A stretch of DNA of 64,000 nucleotides, taken from NCBI GenBank assembly GCA_017654935.2, contig CM065690.1, forward strand, positions 35,509,624 to 35,573,623. The letters are read 5' to 3'. Source of the stretch: Phymorhynchus buccinoides. Taxonomy: Eukaryota; Mollusca; Gastropoda; Neogastropoda; Raphitomidae. Positions 35,456 to 47,633 of this stretch are shown piece by piece (the first letter of the stretch is position 1; each line of letters begins with the position of its first letter). The notes beneath the pieces were generated by a model, which searched no databases, was not told the origin of the DNA, and saw only the letters and a list, made by a program, of their open reading frames with translations. A program made the translations under genes and the position numbers.

Positions 35456-36024
35456 TGACACACACACTCCAGTCTACCACTACTGTTAATACTAACCCAT
35501 CTCCACTCTCGGAGGCAGGGCAAGTCGACCTTGCTGTTCACACATGCCAAACACACACACACACCACACACACACACACAGAGTACTTAACACACACACT
35601 CTAGTCTGCCACTACTATTAATACTAACCCATCTCCACTCTCGGAGGTAGGGCAAGTCAACCTTGCTGTACACATGCCAAACACACACACACACACACAC
35701 AGAGTGACATACACACTCCAGTCTGCCACTACTATTAATACTAACCCATCTCCACTCTCGGAGGTAGGGCAAGTCAACCTTGCCGTTCACACATGCCAAA
35801 CACACACACATAGAGTGACACAGACACTCCAGTCTACTACTACTATTACTACTAACCCATCTCCACTCTCGCAGGTAGGGCAAGTCAACCTTGCCGTACA
35901 CATGCCAAACACACACACACACACACACAGAGTGACATACACACTCCAGTCTGCCACTACTATTAATACTAACCCATCTCCACTCTCGGAGGTAGGGCAA
36001 GTCAACCTTGCCGTTCACACATGC

Positions 36025-36063
<39 letters not shown>

Positions 36064-38212
36064 ACACACACACTCCAGTCTACCACTATTATTAATACCA
36101 ACCCATCTCCACTCTCGGAGGTAGGGCAAGTCAACCTTGCTGTTCACACATGCCAAACACACACACACACACACACACACCACACACACACACACACAGA
36201 GTGACACACACACACAGAGTGACACACACACTCCAGTCTACTACTACTATTACCACTAACCCATCTCCACTCTCGGAGGTAAGGCAAGTCAACCTTGCCA
36301 TTCATTCATGCCAAACACACACACACACACACACACACAGAGAGAGTGACACACACAGAAACACACACACACTCCAGTCTACCACTACTGTTACTACTAA
36401 CCCATCTCCACTCTCGGAGGTAGGGCAAGTCGACCTTGCCGTTCATGTCAACGTAGCGGCCCGACCTGATCTGCATGGTGTTGGTGGGGCGCACGTACAC
36501 GATAGGGGGGTTGTAGGGATGGGAGTCCATCACCCACAGCTGAATGGGGATGTTGTACATGTTACCTGCACACACATACCACATGAAATCACTGTTAACT
36601 TCCTTTTGAGGCAAGTTGCATTCTTATTCTTTCATTTTTGCTTGAAAACCAGGAGGTATTCACACTCTGCATAAAACATTGAAGGCATGCAGTATGCTAG
36701 CCAGTAAATACATTACCAGCCTCTCAGATCAGTGATCGTGTTAAATGGTAATTACCAGTAAATTACCGATTGCAAAACGAAATAACTGAAAAAATATTTG
36801 ACCTGTCATTATATAGTGTCAGTCCCAGGGACTGATAAATTCTTGATAAGACCGATACATGGCTTTAACAGAGGCTTTGACATTGTGAGTTTCTGTGGTT
36901 TTCACTGGTTTTTGTTTCCCTGGGACTGGTTTTGACAACGGTTGTCAGGGGGATTGTTGCTGAAGGGACTGTTTTTCAAAATTGTCAGCGTGATCACTGT
37001 TGATTTACAGTATGAGTAAGTATTCCGCATAACAGATAATAACACATTACTTATTTTTTATTATTTTTATTTTACTACCATCTGTCTTGGTTGTTTTTTT
37101 TAATACAATTATTGCCAAGTCCAGTGTGACATTAATATAAGAGACCCTCACTTCCTGAGTTGATTGATTTGAAAGTGTTCAAAGCTGTGTTCTGCTTTCT
37201 TCTGCATTCTGTTCATTAATGAGAACAAAGCTACTTTAATCTGACTTGCCTTGGAGCCGCACAAACTCCAGTATTGATGGAAAATGTTTAGACAAAACTG
37301 GCTGTGGTTTACAAAAGTTTACACAAGATGTTTACCACTATCATTTAAGCATAGAACAACCAAAGCCCACAATCAATATCAACGTAAAAGAACGACAACA
37401 CACAGAGTTCTTTGCAATACCTTTATATGGTACAGGAAGGGTGCCTTCAAGTTGCACCAATCGCTGAGTTGATCCATCATTGAATACTGCAAAGATATAA
37501 AGAGTATAGTCTTTTAACTGCTCCAACATTTTATCAATACAGAAAAATGTTATAAATATCAGTCACACATATATCTCTCTAATATATACTGTATCAATGA
37601 TCATCTGGTAAAAGCATGCTTTATCACTTAAGTCTATTCTTCTTTCGTTTCATGCTATCAACATATAGATCTATGTAAACTTTGTAAAGTAAAACGGTCG
37701 GGAAACAAATTATCTAGCTGAAGAAATATGAATCTAAGGAATTCACTGGGTTTCAACTACTTCAAGGCTTAAGAAAGTTATATTCAAAAATATTTAAAAT
37801 CAACTTGCTTGTTTACTGGGTACTTTTAATACTATAGCAACTTAAGTAAAAATCAACAATGCAAACAACAATGGTGTGTTACTGTAGTGTTATTGTGTAT
37901 ATTAACATGATAAGTTGGATATAAATAACAAACCCCCATGAAAACATACATGAAAAGGATGAGTCCAAAAAGAGCTGCAAGCTTTGAAAACTATTGTTTT
38001 GAACAATTTCTAACTCTAAGGGTTCAAGAGTTTAAATCAAACAGCTTGAAGCGTTCACAAAGACCAAAACAAATCATGTGCTTTAATTTAAAGTAGATTT
38101 CAGATCAGGTCAGTAAGTTGTCTTTACCAAAAGGCTCTACTGATGGCCGCAGATCTCTGTAATGCTGAAGAGTTTGGGACACATCTCTCTTGGCAACGTC
38201 TGGATTCTTGTA
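32212..38212 (-). CDS. TSG101: TSG101, ESCRT-I subunit, partial (right palindrome arm)
   Basis: The same gene as in the left arm, on the - strand. Exons in coding order: 38,128-38,212; 37,421-37,486; 36,402-36,565; 33,550-33,682; and 32,559 down to about 32,212. The first four give the same UEV peptide as the left arm. The Pro-rich exon agrees up to GSAGGYPQQP, then diverges and carries probable frameshifts. Neither arm contains exons for the coiled coil or the C-terminal steadiness box, which must lie beyond the true continuation of the centre. PSMA1 lies about 12 kb upstream on the same strand. Functional intactness cannot be judged while the palindrome is unresolved. Confidence 0.95.
32813..33247. 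mobile_element. MITE with TGTGACCTAGCACCA ends, right arm
   Basis: Mirror of 29,953-30,384. Ends TGTGACCTAGCACCA and TGTGGTGCTATATGTCACA. Confidence 0.75.
33756..34149. mobile_element. pogo/Tigger-type MITE, right arm
   Basis: Mirror of 29,037-29,444, with CAGTTGGACCTCAGTATTGC and GTTAAGCGGGATTCCACTG ends between TA dinucleotides. Confidence 0.75.
34497..34830 (-). repeat. 43-bp tandem repeat, 8 copies (right arm)
   Basis: Mirror of 28,345-28,687. The same copy number, but two units here lack 3 bp (TTACTATAATAC instead of TTACAACTATAATAC). Confidence 0.95.
34860..36401 (-). repeat. TSG101 exon-4-end/donor array, right arm
   Basis: Mirror of 26,789-28,310. The complement of the exon core (CCATCTCCACTCTCGGAGG) occurs about 12 times before the genuine exon 4 at 36,402. 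Unit order, including the variant with a one-base insertion (CATCTCCCACTC) and the CTCGCAGG variant, matches the left arm. Lengths of the CA/GT linkers differ. Confidence 0.95.
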
Positions 38213-38317
38213 CTGCACAAATGAAAGTCACAACAACTCACTAAATATTAGTATTATTCAATCCTTTCACTGTAATGCATTCCACGCTCTGATCATATAA
38301 CACCTCATCTTCGTAAC

Positions 38318-38405
38318 TTGCACTGGCTTCCAGTAGAGGCTAGAATCAAGTATAAGATAGCTAGCCTTTGTTTCGGTGCTGCACACTCTTCTGGCCCTGC
38401 CAGCA
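38318..38405 (+). pseudogene. LINE 'HWLPV..RI.YKI' fragment, right arm
   Basis: MHWLPVEARIKYKIASLCFG, mirror of 24,787-24,871. Confidence 0.75.
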
Positions 38406-38574
38406 CTGGTACTGAAAAGATAGGAAAGACAGCCTCCTCATTCTCCCCCCTCTTCTCTCTCTCTCCTCCTATCATTTATCTTTACTTAACTCTCCTTTCT
38501 TTCTTTCACACTCTTTCTTTTTCTCTTTCCCTCTCTCTCCTTTCTTTTCTTTTCATTTATCTCCTTCTTTCTCC

Positions 38575-38576
<2 letters not shown>

Positions 38577-38618
<42 letters not shown>

Positions 38619-38666
38619 TGTGTGTCTGTGTGTCTGTGTGTGTGTGTGTGTGCATGCGTGTGTGCA

Positions 38667-38699
<33 letters not shown>

Positions 38700-38733
38700 C
38701 TGTGTGTGTGTGTGTGTCTGTGTGTGTGTGTAT
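38577..38733. repeat. (GT)n microsatellite, right arm
   Basis: Mirror of the (CA)n at 24,451-24,613, with a different pattern of CTG and GCA interruptions. Confidence 0.95.
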
Positions 38734-38739
38734 TTTCAG

Positions 38740-40679
38740 GCATTTTTGTTGTTTTCTTCTGGCTAGTGAAAATGTTTTTGGGCGAGTAATATTTTTCAGT
38801 TACTTGCCGAAGTTTGGCCAGCCCTATTATAGTATTAACAAAAAGATGCTTAAAATAAACATATAATATAACTTAATTTTTAAAAAATAAATATTCCAAG
38901 AAAGGAAGGAAGAGTAAGTTGAGAAAAGGGGCATCAGCGCTTAAATTAAAAAGGGAATTCTGGAAAACGTGAAAAACAATGGTACATCACTACATGTGCC
39001 GCTAGTCCTAGACAAGGTACAAGGAAAGCAGGGTTTTTTAATTGGTGAAGCCCCCTTGAAACTGAAGGAAATCTGACAGGCTCTTCTTGAAACAAAGTAC
39101 AAAAGTAGGGACTGACAAGATCAGTGAAGAGTGATGGTAAGGACAAAATATGGGAAGGTAAGGGAGTTTGCTCCTCAATTATTAAAAAACCCACCAACAC
39201 CCAACAACAACAACAAAACAATCTAATATGCAGGCAGAGGCCAGTGTAAACTCTTCTTCTTCTTCTAGTAAGTTCTACTTGGTGGTGCAAGGCCACAATC
39301 AACACTTTGATTATTTTACCACCGAACTGGGAAGGTTCTAGAACACTTTTGCCGGAAGAAAAGGCTCAAGGCCTGAGAAGAAATAACTATCACGACAGAA
39401 CTAAAAACAAACTTAACTAGTAAGACAGAAGTCTGAGAAGAGAGTACAGATAAAAAAGAACTAGCTAACTGTTGATCTGCTGGGTTACAAGTTGGAAAAA
39501 AGGGGGAGGGAGGCAGAGGGGGGCCATCAGACATGGCGACTGCAGGAGGTTTTCCAGTCAGGTGCTCCCAGACTCTAGTCTCGAAGCTCTCTGGAGTTCT
39601 GGCCTCAACTGCTGCTGAAGGCATAGGACGTCCCACTCCCTCAGTCCCTGATGATATGTGGGGGAAAAGGAACTCTATCGGTATTGTGTTCGACATGGGG
39701 GGACAAGAAATTGCTGTGTGTGTCCTCTGCGCTGCCACCCTGGTTAACAAACAAAAAATCAGGCACAGCCTGAAGGGAAGCATCCATGAAGGAGCAAAGA
39801 GGCCACAGGGAGGGTTGTGGTGGTGGTGGTGGTACTGGTACAGTTACCAAGTACTAGTAGTAGTGGTTACTACTTTGCAGTACTTACCAGAGGCAGAGGA
39901 CTCCTACTAGTACTACAGTAGGTGCCAGGACTAGGACTTTGTTTCACCCTGCTTACCCCTCTCCCCGACAAAGCTGCACAAAATGATTGTGTATATCATC
40001 TAGATCATCATAAATCTATTATTCTATACAACACACACTCCTCAGTTCCACTGTCTCAGTTCCTGGCAACCCTGAGTCTGAGACAAATCACTAATCAGTA
40101 ATCGTGACTGATGAACATCCTGAAAAGCCAATTTATAACATAATACAAACCGTTGAGAAATAATTCTTCAGGGCACTGTCAAAATTTGACATCTTTAGGG
40201 CATCAAACGAACTGGACAGACAATCTCATTCCTCTCTCTGATGAACAACCGCTGATTTCAGTAAAGCAAAACACTTTTTTGGCAAGTCAACTTCTTTTTT
40301 TCTCAGAATTCATTGACAGTCAAGTTAACTTTGTCTTCAACTATCAAAGAGCAATTTTGTTTATAGAGTAATGTCCCTTTGTATCTAGGTGCGTAGGGGT
40401 GGGTTGTGTAATACAATTTAGCACATTTATTTTATACATTTTGTGTCATACAAAGCTTTTAAAAAAAAGTTTCCCCCTAGATAAATTGATTGGGAATAGA
40501 TGCTTGATCAAGTTGATGTAATCGACGTATGAATATGCTAAAAGTGATGTTTCTTCGTGACGTCATAATGATCAGTCACGAAATTGGTTATTTTTAGAAG
40601 CAGATTAATTTCGAAAGTTCAGCAGTAGCACCTGATCGTGCGTCACTTCGTAAGCTTATTTGACTGTCACCAGATGGGG
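38740..40679. other. Upstream region of TSG101, right arm
   Basis: Mirror of 22,480-24,440. No coding exon recognised. Confidence 0.45.
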
Positions 40680-41095
40680 ACACTCTTCGCATCTCAAATG
40701 TTAGGCTCGATAATCCAATAAAGACATACACGCTAGAATTACCAGTAAAATCAGTTTATTTTATTCATGAGAAGAAATGCATCAGCCTGAAACTACCATC
40801 TCTGAAATACAGAAGAATTCGTAGGGATCTGATAAACACATACAAAAAATTTCACAGTGATAACAATGCTAATAAATCTTTGTTCCAGCTAACAACTGAC
40901 TCAAGAACCCGTCACACTAACAGTGATTTAAAAATACTAACCCAGTATAGCCGAACTAATAATAGATTTTATTATTTTTCTAACAGAGTAACAAAGTTTT
41001 GGTATACTCTTCCTGCACATATTAAACGAGCACAGAATCTAACACAATTCAAAAACCTCCTTGGTGGATACACCAACATATCAAAACTACAATAA
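40680..41095 (+). pseudogene. CR1-like LINE C-terminal fragment, right arm
   Basis: The open frame carries CISLKLPSLKYRRIRRDLIN and FSNRVTKFWYTLPAHIKRAQ, the end of a CR1-like ORF2, terminating at TAA 41,093-41,095. The 3' flank has GGCCGCGAGGCCTAA and CTGACCTGACCTGACC (41,195-41,240). The RT core is missing. Confidence 0.85.
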
Positions 41096-41394
41096 TAATA
41101 TAATATGCATGAGTAAAAGGCAGATTTGCCGAAAACAAAATATAAAAACCTCTCAGCTGTGCAAAAGTTCAAACAAAAATGACAGGACAGTGAAGAGGCC
41201 GCGAGGCCTAATGTCCTAACTACCTGACCTGACCTGACCTTCTTTGTTTTCACGCCATCAACCATTGCCCTTTTGTAAATACAAACACAGGTCAGGTAAG
41301 GTAGATTAAGACGACTAGGCCTCGCGGCCTCTCAAGCGTCTTTTCTTTTTTTCCTTTTTTGGGGGGTTGGCACAGCTGTGACGGTTTTGGTAGA

Positions 41395-41570
41395 CTATTC
41401 GTCATACTGATATTTTAATTTACTAAGGTTTGGGTCTTTGTCCAGGAGGTTTTTGAATTTGTTAGTATCAGGTGCAAGTTTTGTCTGAGCAGGAAGTGCG
41501 TTCCAATAGTTAAGTCACTCTGTTACTGAAAAAGTGTCTCCTGATGTTAGTTCTACTATACTGTGTTAAC
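41395..41570 (-). pseudogene. LINE RT C-terminal scrap, right arm
   Basis: Mirror of 21,573-21,748; its LINE 3' flank lies at 41,285-41,340. Confidence 0.75.
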
Positions 41571-43186
41571 AGTAACACAACCCCACATACGCATGCATGT
41601 GCACACAGACACACACATGCACTCAAGCAGATTATGTAATGGACCAATACCTCCTCTTGCAAATACAGACCTGTAAACTGGATGTTATTGAATGTGTGTG
41701 ACAGAATAGTCAAGTTTGACTGTGGTCACTTACTGGAAGGAAAGGAAAGGAAAGTGTGTATGTGCATCTGTTATGTGTGGTGTGTGTATATATGCATGTG
41801 TGCTCACAGGTGTATGAGTGTAACATTTCTAAAGCTTAGTAAAGTTGTGCGACACAGCATTTGGCATGCTGATGAAATTACTCTAATCTTTCTGTAACAG
41901 TTGTTTATTATCATTGTACAGTAATTTCTTTCAAGTCCTCCAAACTCTTCTCCTTTGGTCACACCCCCATAAGTGCGTACATTTACTTCTGTAAATAGAA
42001 GTTGGTCGCCACCACAGAAGAAGAAGAAGAAACCCCAAAAGGGGTCACAGGATCAAGCAATCTTTGAATATTTCACAGCCCGAATATACCAAAATACCAA
42101 TACCAATATTTGCATGTGCCTGATCTGTGCATATGATGCAATGTTTCCTTAACTGGAGGTTTGCACTCGTTCTTCAATGCAACGGTTCAACACATTGCCA
42201 TGGGCCAGCCTCAAAGTACTCAAGAACCCATTTACAGTTTGATAGTTTCAAGAAAGAGTGGAAAAGGCTGAGTCATCATCATCACCCGTCTCCTTAGAAC
42301 CAGGATAGGCACTATTCTGGCTGTTTGGGAGGTGTCCCGTTGTGGCGTTCTCAATAGGGATAGGGTTAGGGATAGGTTTAGTGTCGAATACACTAAAGAT
42401 AAAATGTGATGGTACATCATTATCGATTTCACACATGCGCAGACATGTTGAGAACAAATCCATTTTGAGAATGCCACACCGTGACAAAGGACATACCTGT
42501 CTACTCTTTGATGTGTTTTTACCCACCCACCCCTGTGTGGATACCGGAAAATCTTTCAGTACAAATAGTTCCCCCACCTTCTGGATGATTTGTGCTAGCA
42601 ACTTTAATCTATCACTCTCTTTGATGCTTCCTTTTCTTACTGCAATCTACTAGTCTATTGTTCTGCCTTATCGGCCCATTCTCCTGCCTTTAAAATAAAT
42701 AAAAAAATGTTCTCCTTAATTTCATATTAGCTCCTCCAAACTTGGAATGTGTTACTGTTAGCTGAATGCTGCGAGACCAGTGAAAACTGAAGAAGGGACA
42801 CAAATGTAATTAACCCATTGAGGCAATAATGAATATGGCCTGGGAATGCAGAAGGAGGAGTTTTCTTGTCATCTCTTTTACTGTCTCCCTTTTCTTTGTG
42901 CTCCTGCTACTGTGCCGTGCAGAACAATTTATGCAAGACCGTTTGAATGAACAAACCACTTTAACTTTCTTTTCTGAACTACCGTATTTTTTGGACTATA
43001 ACTTTTTGTATAAGGCAATATGTTTTCCTCAGACTGAATATAACTAATTTTGTTACATACTATAGGCCTAACATTATTCTTGACTGTTGTTTATGAAAAG
43101 TAATGAATGTGAAGTTGGATTGAAAGAAAGAAATAAACTAAAAGTTCCTCCCGGAAAAGCTGTGTATGGTATACTAGATAGGTCCT
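41571..43186. other. Right-arm intergenic sequence
   Basis: Mirror of 19,913-21,570. A TACCGTATTTTTTGGACTAT MITE end lies at 42,980. No exon recognised. Confidence 0.5.
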
Positions 43187-43349
43187 CAGGCATGGGAATT
43201 GTCAGAGACCAAAACTCTGAAAATCCCCCCCTCCTCATTTTTACAGCGTTAAAATATAATATTATCATAAAAATTGAAGTATTTAGTAACAAAAACTTTG
43301 CCCTAAAAAACATTTTCTCGCGGAAATCCGCGAATAATTCCCATGCCTG
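43187..43349. mobile_element. CAGGCATGGG-end MITE, right arm
   Basis: CAGGCATGGGAATTGTCAGA at the left and TTCCCATGCCTG at the right, flanked by GTCCT on both sides (5-bp target duplication). Confidence 0.8.
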
Positions 43350-43741
43350 GTCCTACAAGTGTTCCACTGGCTTGTCCGTTAGGGAGTACCTCATCTGTGA
43401 TGTGATATTGTTAAGGGCAGACTATATCAACACATATTCTGCCTCATTTACTCTGCCTACACACACTATGAAAAGAAACTGTAAGTCAAGGTACCAGATA
43501 ACAGGACAGAACAGTCTGCATATAGACTGAGCATGTCAACATTTTGTGGCAATGCATTGGAAAACCAGACACAATGGAATTTTGGCATAAATTGAGATTT
43601 CAATTTGTCATGGTGGAGCAAAGATTCCTTGTTAATACAGTACACAGAAAACTGAATGAGTTATCTTGTCTAGTTTTTATTTTATAATTATTTGAAGTTT
43701 GGCATTCAAAATAGATCATTTGCAGAAATTGGGCATAGTAG

Positions 43742-44028
43742 AATTTTGCCTCTTTGTTTCTACTGACTTGATTTAAAAAAACAATCAAATAAACAAAGAA
43801 ATCATTCAAAATTGTCTTTCATGTTGTGGATACTGGTAGAATACATAAAAATAGACATAAATATGCCCTAAATAGAAAATTGATATTTTGGGTGTTAATT
43901 GTTGACTACCGGTATTTTTGGCTTTTGCTAAAAACATTCTGAGCGACTTATGTAGGTTTTTCCCATGCAACATCACATTTGTTACCAATGTAAAGTGTGA
44001 ATGTGTGTTCAAGTTTGTAACACTTCTT
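43742..44028. other. Unique sequence beyond the palindrome
   Basis: AT-rich; no gene or repeat recognised. First bases not mirrored in the window. Confidence 0.5.
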
Positions 44029-44436
44029 AACCTTCACCATGCTTCCTGGGTATTCTAGTACCCAGAGACACATAAAAACTGTTATATCTCAAAAAGTATT
44101 TAAGCAATCATCATGAAATTTCATGAGTTTATCAAAAACGTTAATGGCTTTATGTGTCTTAAATTTCATAATGTGTATAAAATACAAATGACGTAATATA
44201 ATGTGTCATTTGAACATGCTTGTCACTGATTGCGCGGGTATCCTACAACCCATACTTTAAAGAGCAGAAATATGCCACTGCAGTGAATTGAGTATGGGTA
44301 GTGGGACACCCGCGGCATCTGGATAAGGATAAACACATGGTGACTCTTTGACGAGTATGGGTACTGGAGAACCCGCATCATCTGGAATAGGGATAAACAC
44401 TGTTAAAATGCATGTCCCTTTCCTTTTTAATGAGTA
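44029..44436 (+). repeat. 'ACCCAGAGACACATAAAAAC' repeat, left part (interrupted)
   Basis: Nearly identical to 57,571-57,983. It is split after GAGTA by the insertion at 44,437-47,570 and resumes at 47,571-47,633 (TGGGTAGTGGAAAACCCGCC ... CCGGTGAAGGTTAA). Confidence 0.9.
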
Positions 44437-47400
44437 CTAGCGCAACGCCCCGTACCGGTAACGCCTAGTACCGGTAACGACTTGTACAGGTAACGCCAAG
44501 TACCGGTACCGCTGAGTACCGGTTTCGCAAAATATTAATTTTTTACTTTTGTGGCTGAAAATAAATTTTTTTTACCCCTACCACTTTCAAGGCCTACCGA
44601 TCTCCATGACCTTGACCTTGACCGGTATGCAATCATCAGAAGAACCATAAGCCAAAGTACCTACATGCCAAGTCCCTAAGACCAACGGTGTGGACGTTAT
44701 AGCCCCTTAAAGATTTTCGGTTTTCAAGGTCATACGCCAAGGTGAAAGTCATGATGGCGATAATTTATGCTCGGATGCCTTCTCGCATGGTGACACGCCA
44801 CTACACAAAACTGGAAACGATTCGGTAAAGCAGTTCGGGAGATATGCGTGGGACAGTAAAACCCAATCATTAGACCCCTACCACTTTCAAAGCATACCGA
44901 TCTCCCTGACCTTGACTGGTACACCATCATCAGAACTGCCATAAGCGAAAGTACATCCATGCCAAGTTTCAAGACTCTAGGACCTGCTGTGTGGAAGTTA
45001 TGGCCCCATAACGATTTTCGGTCCCCCCCCTCCCCACGACCCCTTGGCGGAGGTTTCCGAAAAGTAAGGACGGCATGACCTTCGGAGGGTGCCAAGGATG
45101 CTTGATGCCAAATTTGGTGTCGATCGGTTGAGAACTGTGGCCGTGCATAAGGGACACACAGACAGACAGATTTCGAAAATATATATAAGATGACCCACCA
45201 CTGCCACCCAAAACCTGTCCGCGGGAGCCCACCTACTCCTCTCCACCCGCGTGCGTTAAGCTGCTGGCTGCAAGTTGTCTTTGCTCTATTCCACAGTTTG
45301 TGTTGCTCTTTTACTCCTTGTAAAAATGGCAACCCCGAAAGGTGGCAGTGCATGGTGTGTAGCAGACACACACACAAACAAACACAAACACATAAGCGCG
45401 CGCGCTTATTGAACAGTAGAACAGTGGAAGAATATCTGAAGATGTATAGTCAGAGGTAGCTTGACTGCCGTATAACGTATCACGTACTGACTTGATGACA
45501 TCACTGATTATGTCATCAGATGAAGAGAAATAACTCTAATATGCTTGCGTTTGCTGTAAGTCAAGAGAGTTATACCCCCAGACCATTTAGCCAGATTAGC
45601 GCTATCAGTTGTCTTTTTCGTGGCATGATTTGTACAATTAATGTTTGTTTAATTTTCTGTGGCAGTCAAGGGGTTAATGGTAAGTTTATGAGCGCTGACT
45701 AATGGTTTCAGTGAGTGGTCTCCCAGAGAATAGATGAATAATCTCTGGCAGACTGAACGAATTAATAATAATAAAAAAACGCTTGAAATCAAGTATTATA
45801 ATTGAAACTTTCCATAATTTGGTAGCACATGTGCCTGCATAGGTGCGTGCATGCACGCGCACGTGTGTGTGTACATATGTGTGTGTCCACTGTGTGTATG
45901 CATGTGTACATATGTGTTTTGTGCATTTATCATGTGTGTGCCAATATTTGAGAGAGAGTGAGAGAGATAATGACAGACAGAGAGAGACAGAAAAAGATAA
46001 TGTGTGTGTGTGTGTGTGTCTTCCCACACCTCTCAATTTTTGGTTCTGTTCTCCTGAATTGCGTTCACAAATGCAAGACTTGCTCTTTAGTTTCAAGTTA
46101 ACTGCATCATTCACAGATTGGATTGTAAAGGGGAAAATCTAAAATCACGATCTATGTGAAAAGACATTAAATTAAAGATTCATTCTTGTAAAGGGGAAGT
46201 ATTGTTTTTTGCTCCTTTTGCTATCTTGGCTGTTTGCTGTTTTCTTGTGTCTCTGTGTTGATAAAGGCGCATTCGCCGAAATATCCAGTGGTTCTGTTGT
46301 GTCTCTTGTAAATAACATAACGTCACTTTACACCTGTTGTGTGCTTGTTTGTTTGTTGTATAAACACAACACGTTATGCACAAAAGTCTTATCATTGTGA
46401 TGTTATGTCATAATTGCAATCAATTGCTTGATTCGGTTTTGTTTATCCGTTTTATAAACGAAGATGTTGTTCATTTCCTGTACCTCTATATTGCGTGTGA
46501 AATTAGCAATGGTCGTTTTGCATGCCCCAATAACGGGTTAATAAAATAAATAATTATTTTAGTTCTAGTCTGGAAGAGGGAGAGGGAGGAGAGAGTTGAA
46601 TTGAATGGATTTTATTTATAGAGGGTAATAGAATAAGCAAATATTAATATAATGCTTGTTCACATCCAGCGAAAAAAGCATGCAAAACAGTCATACATAG
46701 TAACATAATAAAATCGAACCTAATCATATGTCTCTCTCTCTCTCACACACACACACGTGCACGCGCGCGCAAACACTGCCACGAACACATTTCACAACAC
46801 ATCCACTATGTAGACTAAACAGCACAGCTGTGTTATAACGCATGGACATGGGTGCGGTCGTTTGGCGCGAGCAGCAACGCGAGGCCAAGTTAAAGTAGTA
46901 AGGGTAAAGAAGCAGTGAAAGATCTTTCCTTTGACCTTCTTTGAGCCAGTCTCAAACACACGAAAGTGAAACTTTCGGTTTTACATTTCCAAGAAGAAGG
47001 CAGCATTTCACCTTCCAAGAAAATGGATCACAAACGTGTAAGGTCTTTCATTTCAGGGGGGGCACATCTTGCGTCCTGCAAAATAAATCGATTGATATTG
47101 CGTGTTTATGAACGGATGGTGTTGAAATTTTGCACGACGATAGTCACTATTCCTGGTCACGCATGTTCCAAATCTCGAGTCAATGTCGGGTCTGGTTACG
47201 CCGCGGTTTGTGAAAACGTGAAGCGGCCTGTCGGCGCCCGTATCTCCGGCATTTCGATTCGCTTCCGGTTTGGCACACGGATAGTCCCCGGCCCCGGTCA
47301 TCTTCCTGCCAAATTCGCAGGCAATCGGCCCAGAAACGCCTGAGATACGGGCGCCGAGAGGCCGGCGGATGCGCGTTTCGCGCATTTGCGAAACCGCGCA

Positions 47401-47570
47401 AATGATACTGCCGCCTCGGTTGCCGTTGCCATCGCCCCGTGAGGGCTCACAGCAAATTTGAAGCGATTCGGTCGAAAAACGGCTGAGTTATAAGGCCCGT
47501 TTCGTGTTTCAGACACACACACACACACAGCCACACACGGACGGACACTTAGCTTTTTACTATATGATGA
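44437..47570 (-). mobile_element. Helitron-like insertion, non-autonomous
   Basis: Read on the - strand it starts TCATCATATAGTAAAAAGCT (5' TC) and ends ...GGGGCGTTGCGCTAG (3' CTRR), inserted between A and T with no target duplication. These are the three Helitron hallmarks. Near the 3' end lie TACCGGTA palindromes (44,453-44,522). The uninterrupted target exists at 57,983/57,984. The interior holds the TGACCTTGACCTTG repeat (44,580-45,140), CA-rich tracts and unrelated segments, with no Rep/helicase ORF. A second 5'-like end (TCTTATATATATTTTCG, complement at 45,174-45,190) suggests a nested or chimeric element of about 750 bp at the 3' side. Confidence 0.8.
45530..45678 (+). mobile_element. 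Fragment of TTAA/AACCCCTTGA MITE family
   Basis: 'GACCATTTAGCCAGATT', 'TATCAGTTGTCTTTTT' and a right end CAAGGGGTTAA match 60,160-60,274. 'GATGACATCACTGAT' and 'ATCAGATGAAGAG' just upstream (45,493-45,527) match 58,797-58,828. The left TTAA end is degraded. Confidence 0.6.
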
Positions 47571-47633
47571 TGGGTAGTGGAAAACCCGCCCCATCGTGAC
47601 TGTGTAGTTGAACAGGGGATCCGGTGAAGGTTA
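47571..47633 (+). repeat. Right remainder of the interrupted repeat
   Basis: TGGGTAGTGGAAAACCCGCC to CCGGTGAAGGTTAA matches 57,984-58,046 exactly or nearly so. Confidence 0.9.

Larger units (their letters stand above)
31553..43741 (-). repeat. Right arm of the ~24-kb palindrome
   Basis: Complement of 19,331-31,536. It ends at 43,741 where the match to the first base after the gap (CTACTTGCCAATTTCTGC versus complement of GCAGAAATTGGGCATAGTAG) stops because the left arm has no more sequence. The true repeat could extend into the gap. Beyond it the sequence continues into unique DNA and PSMA1, so this arm is the better candidate for the real locus. Confidence 0.95.

Noticed and set aside
46966..47385. 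Two overlapping frames of 110-125 codons
   Set aside because: They lie within the Helitron-like insertion in GC-richer repeated words on both strands; no domain recognised.
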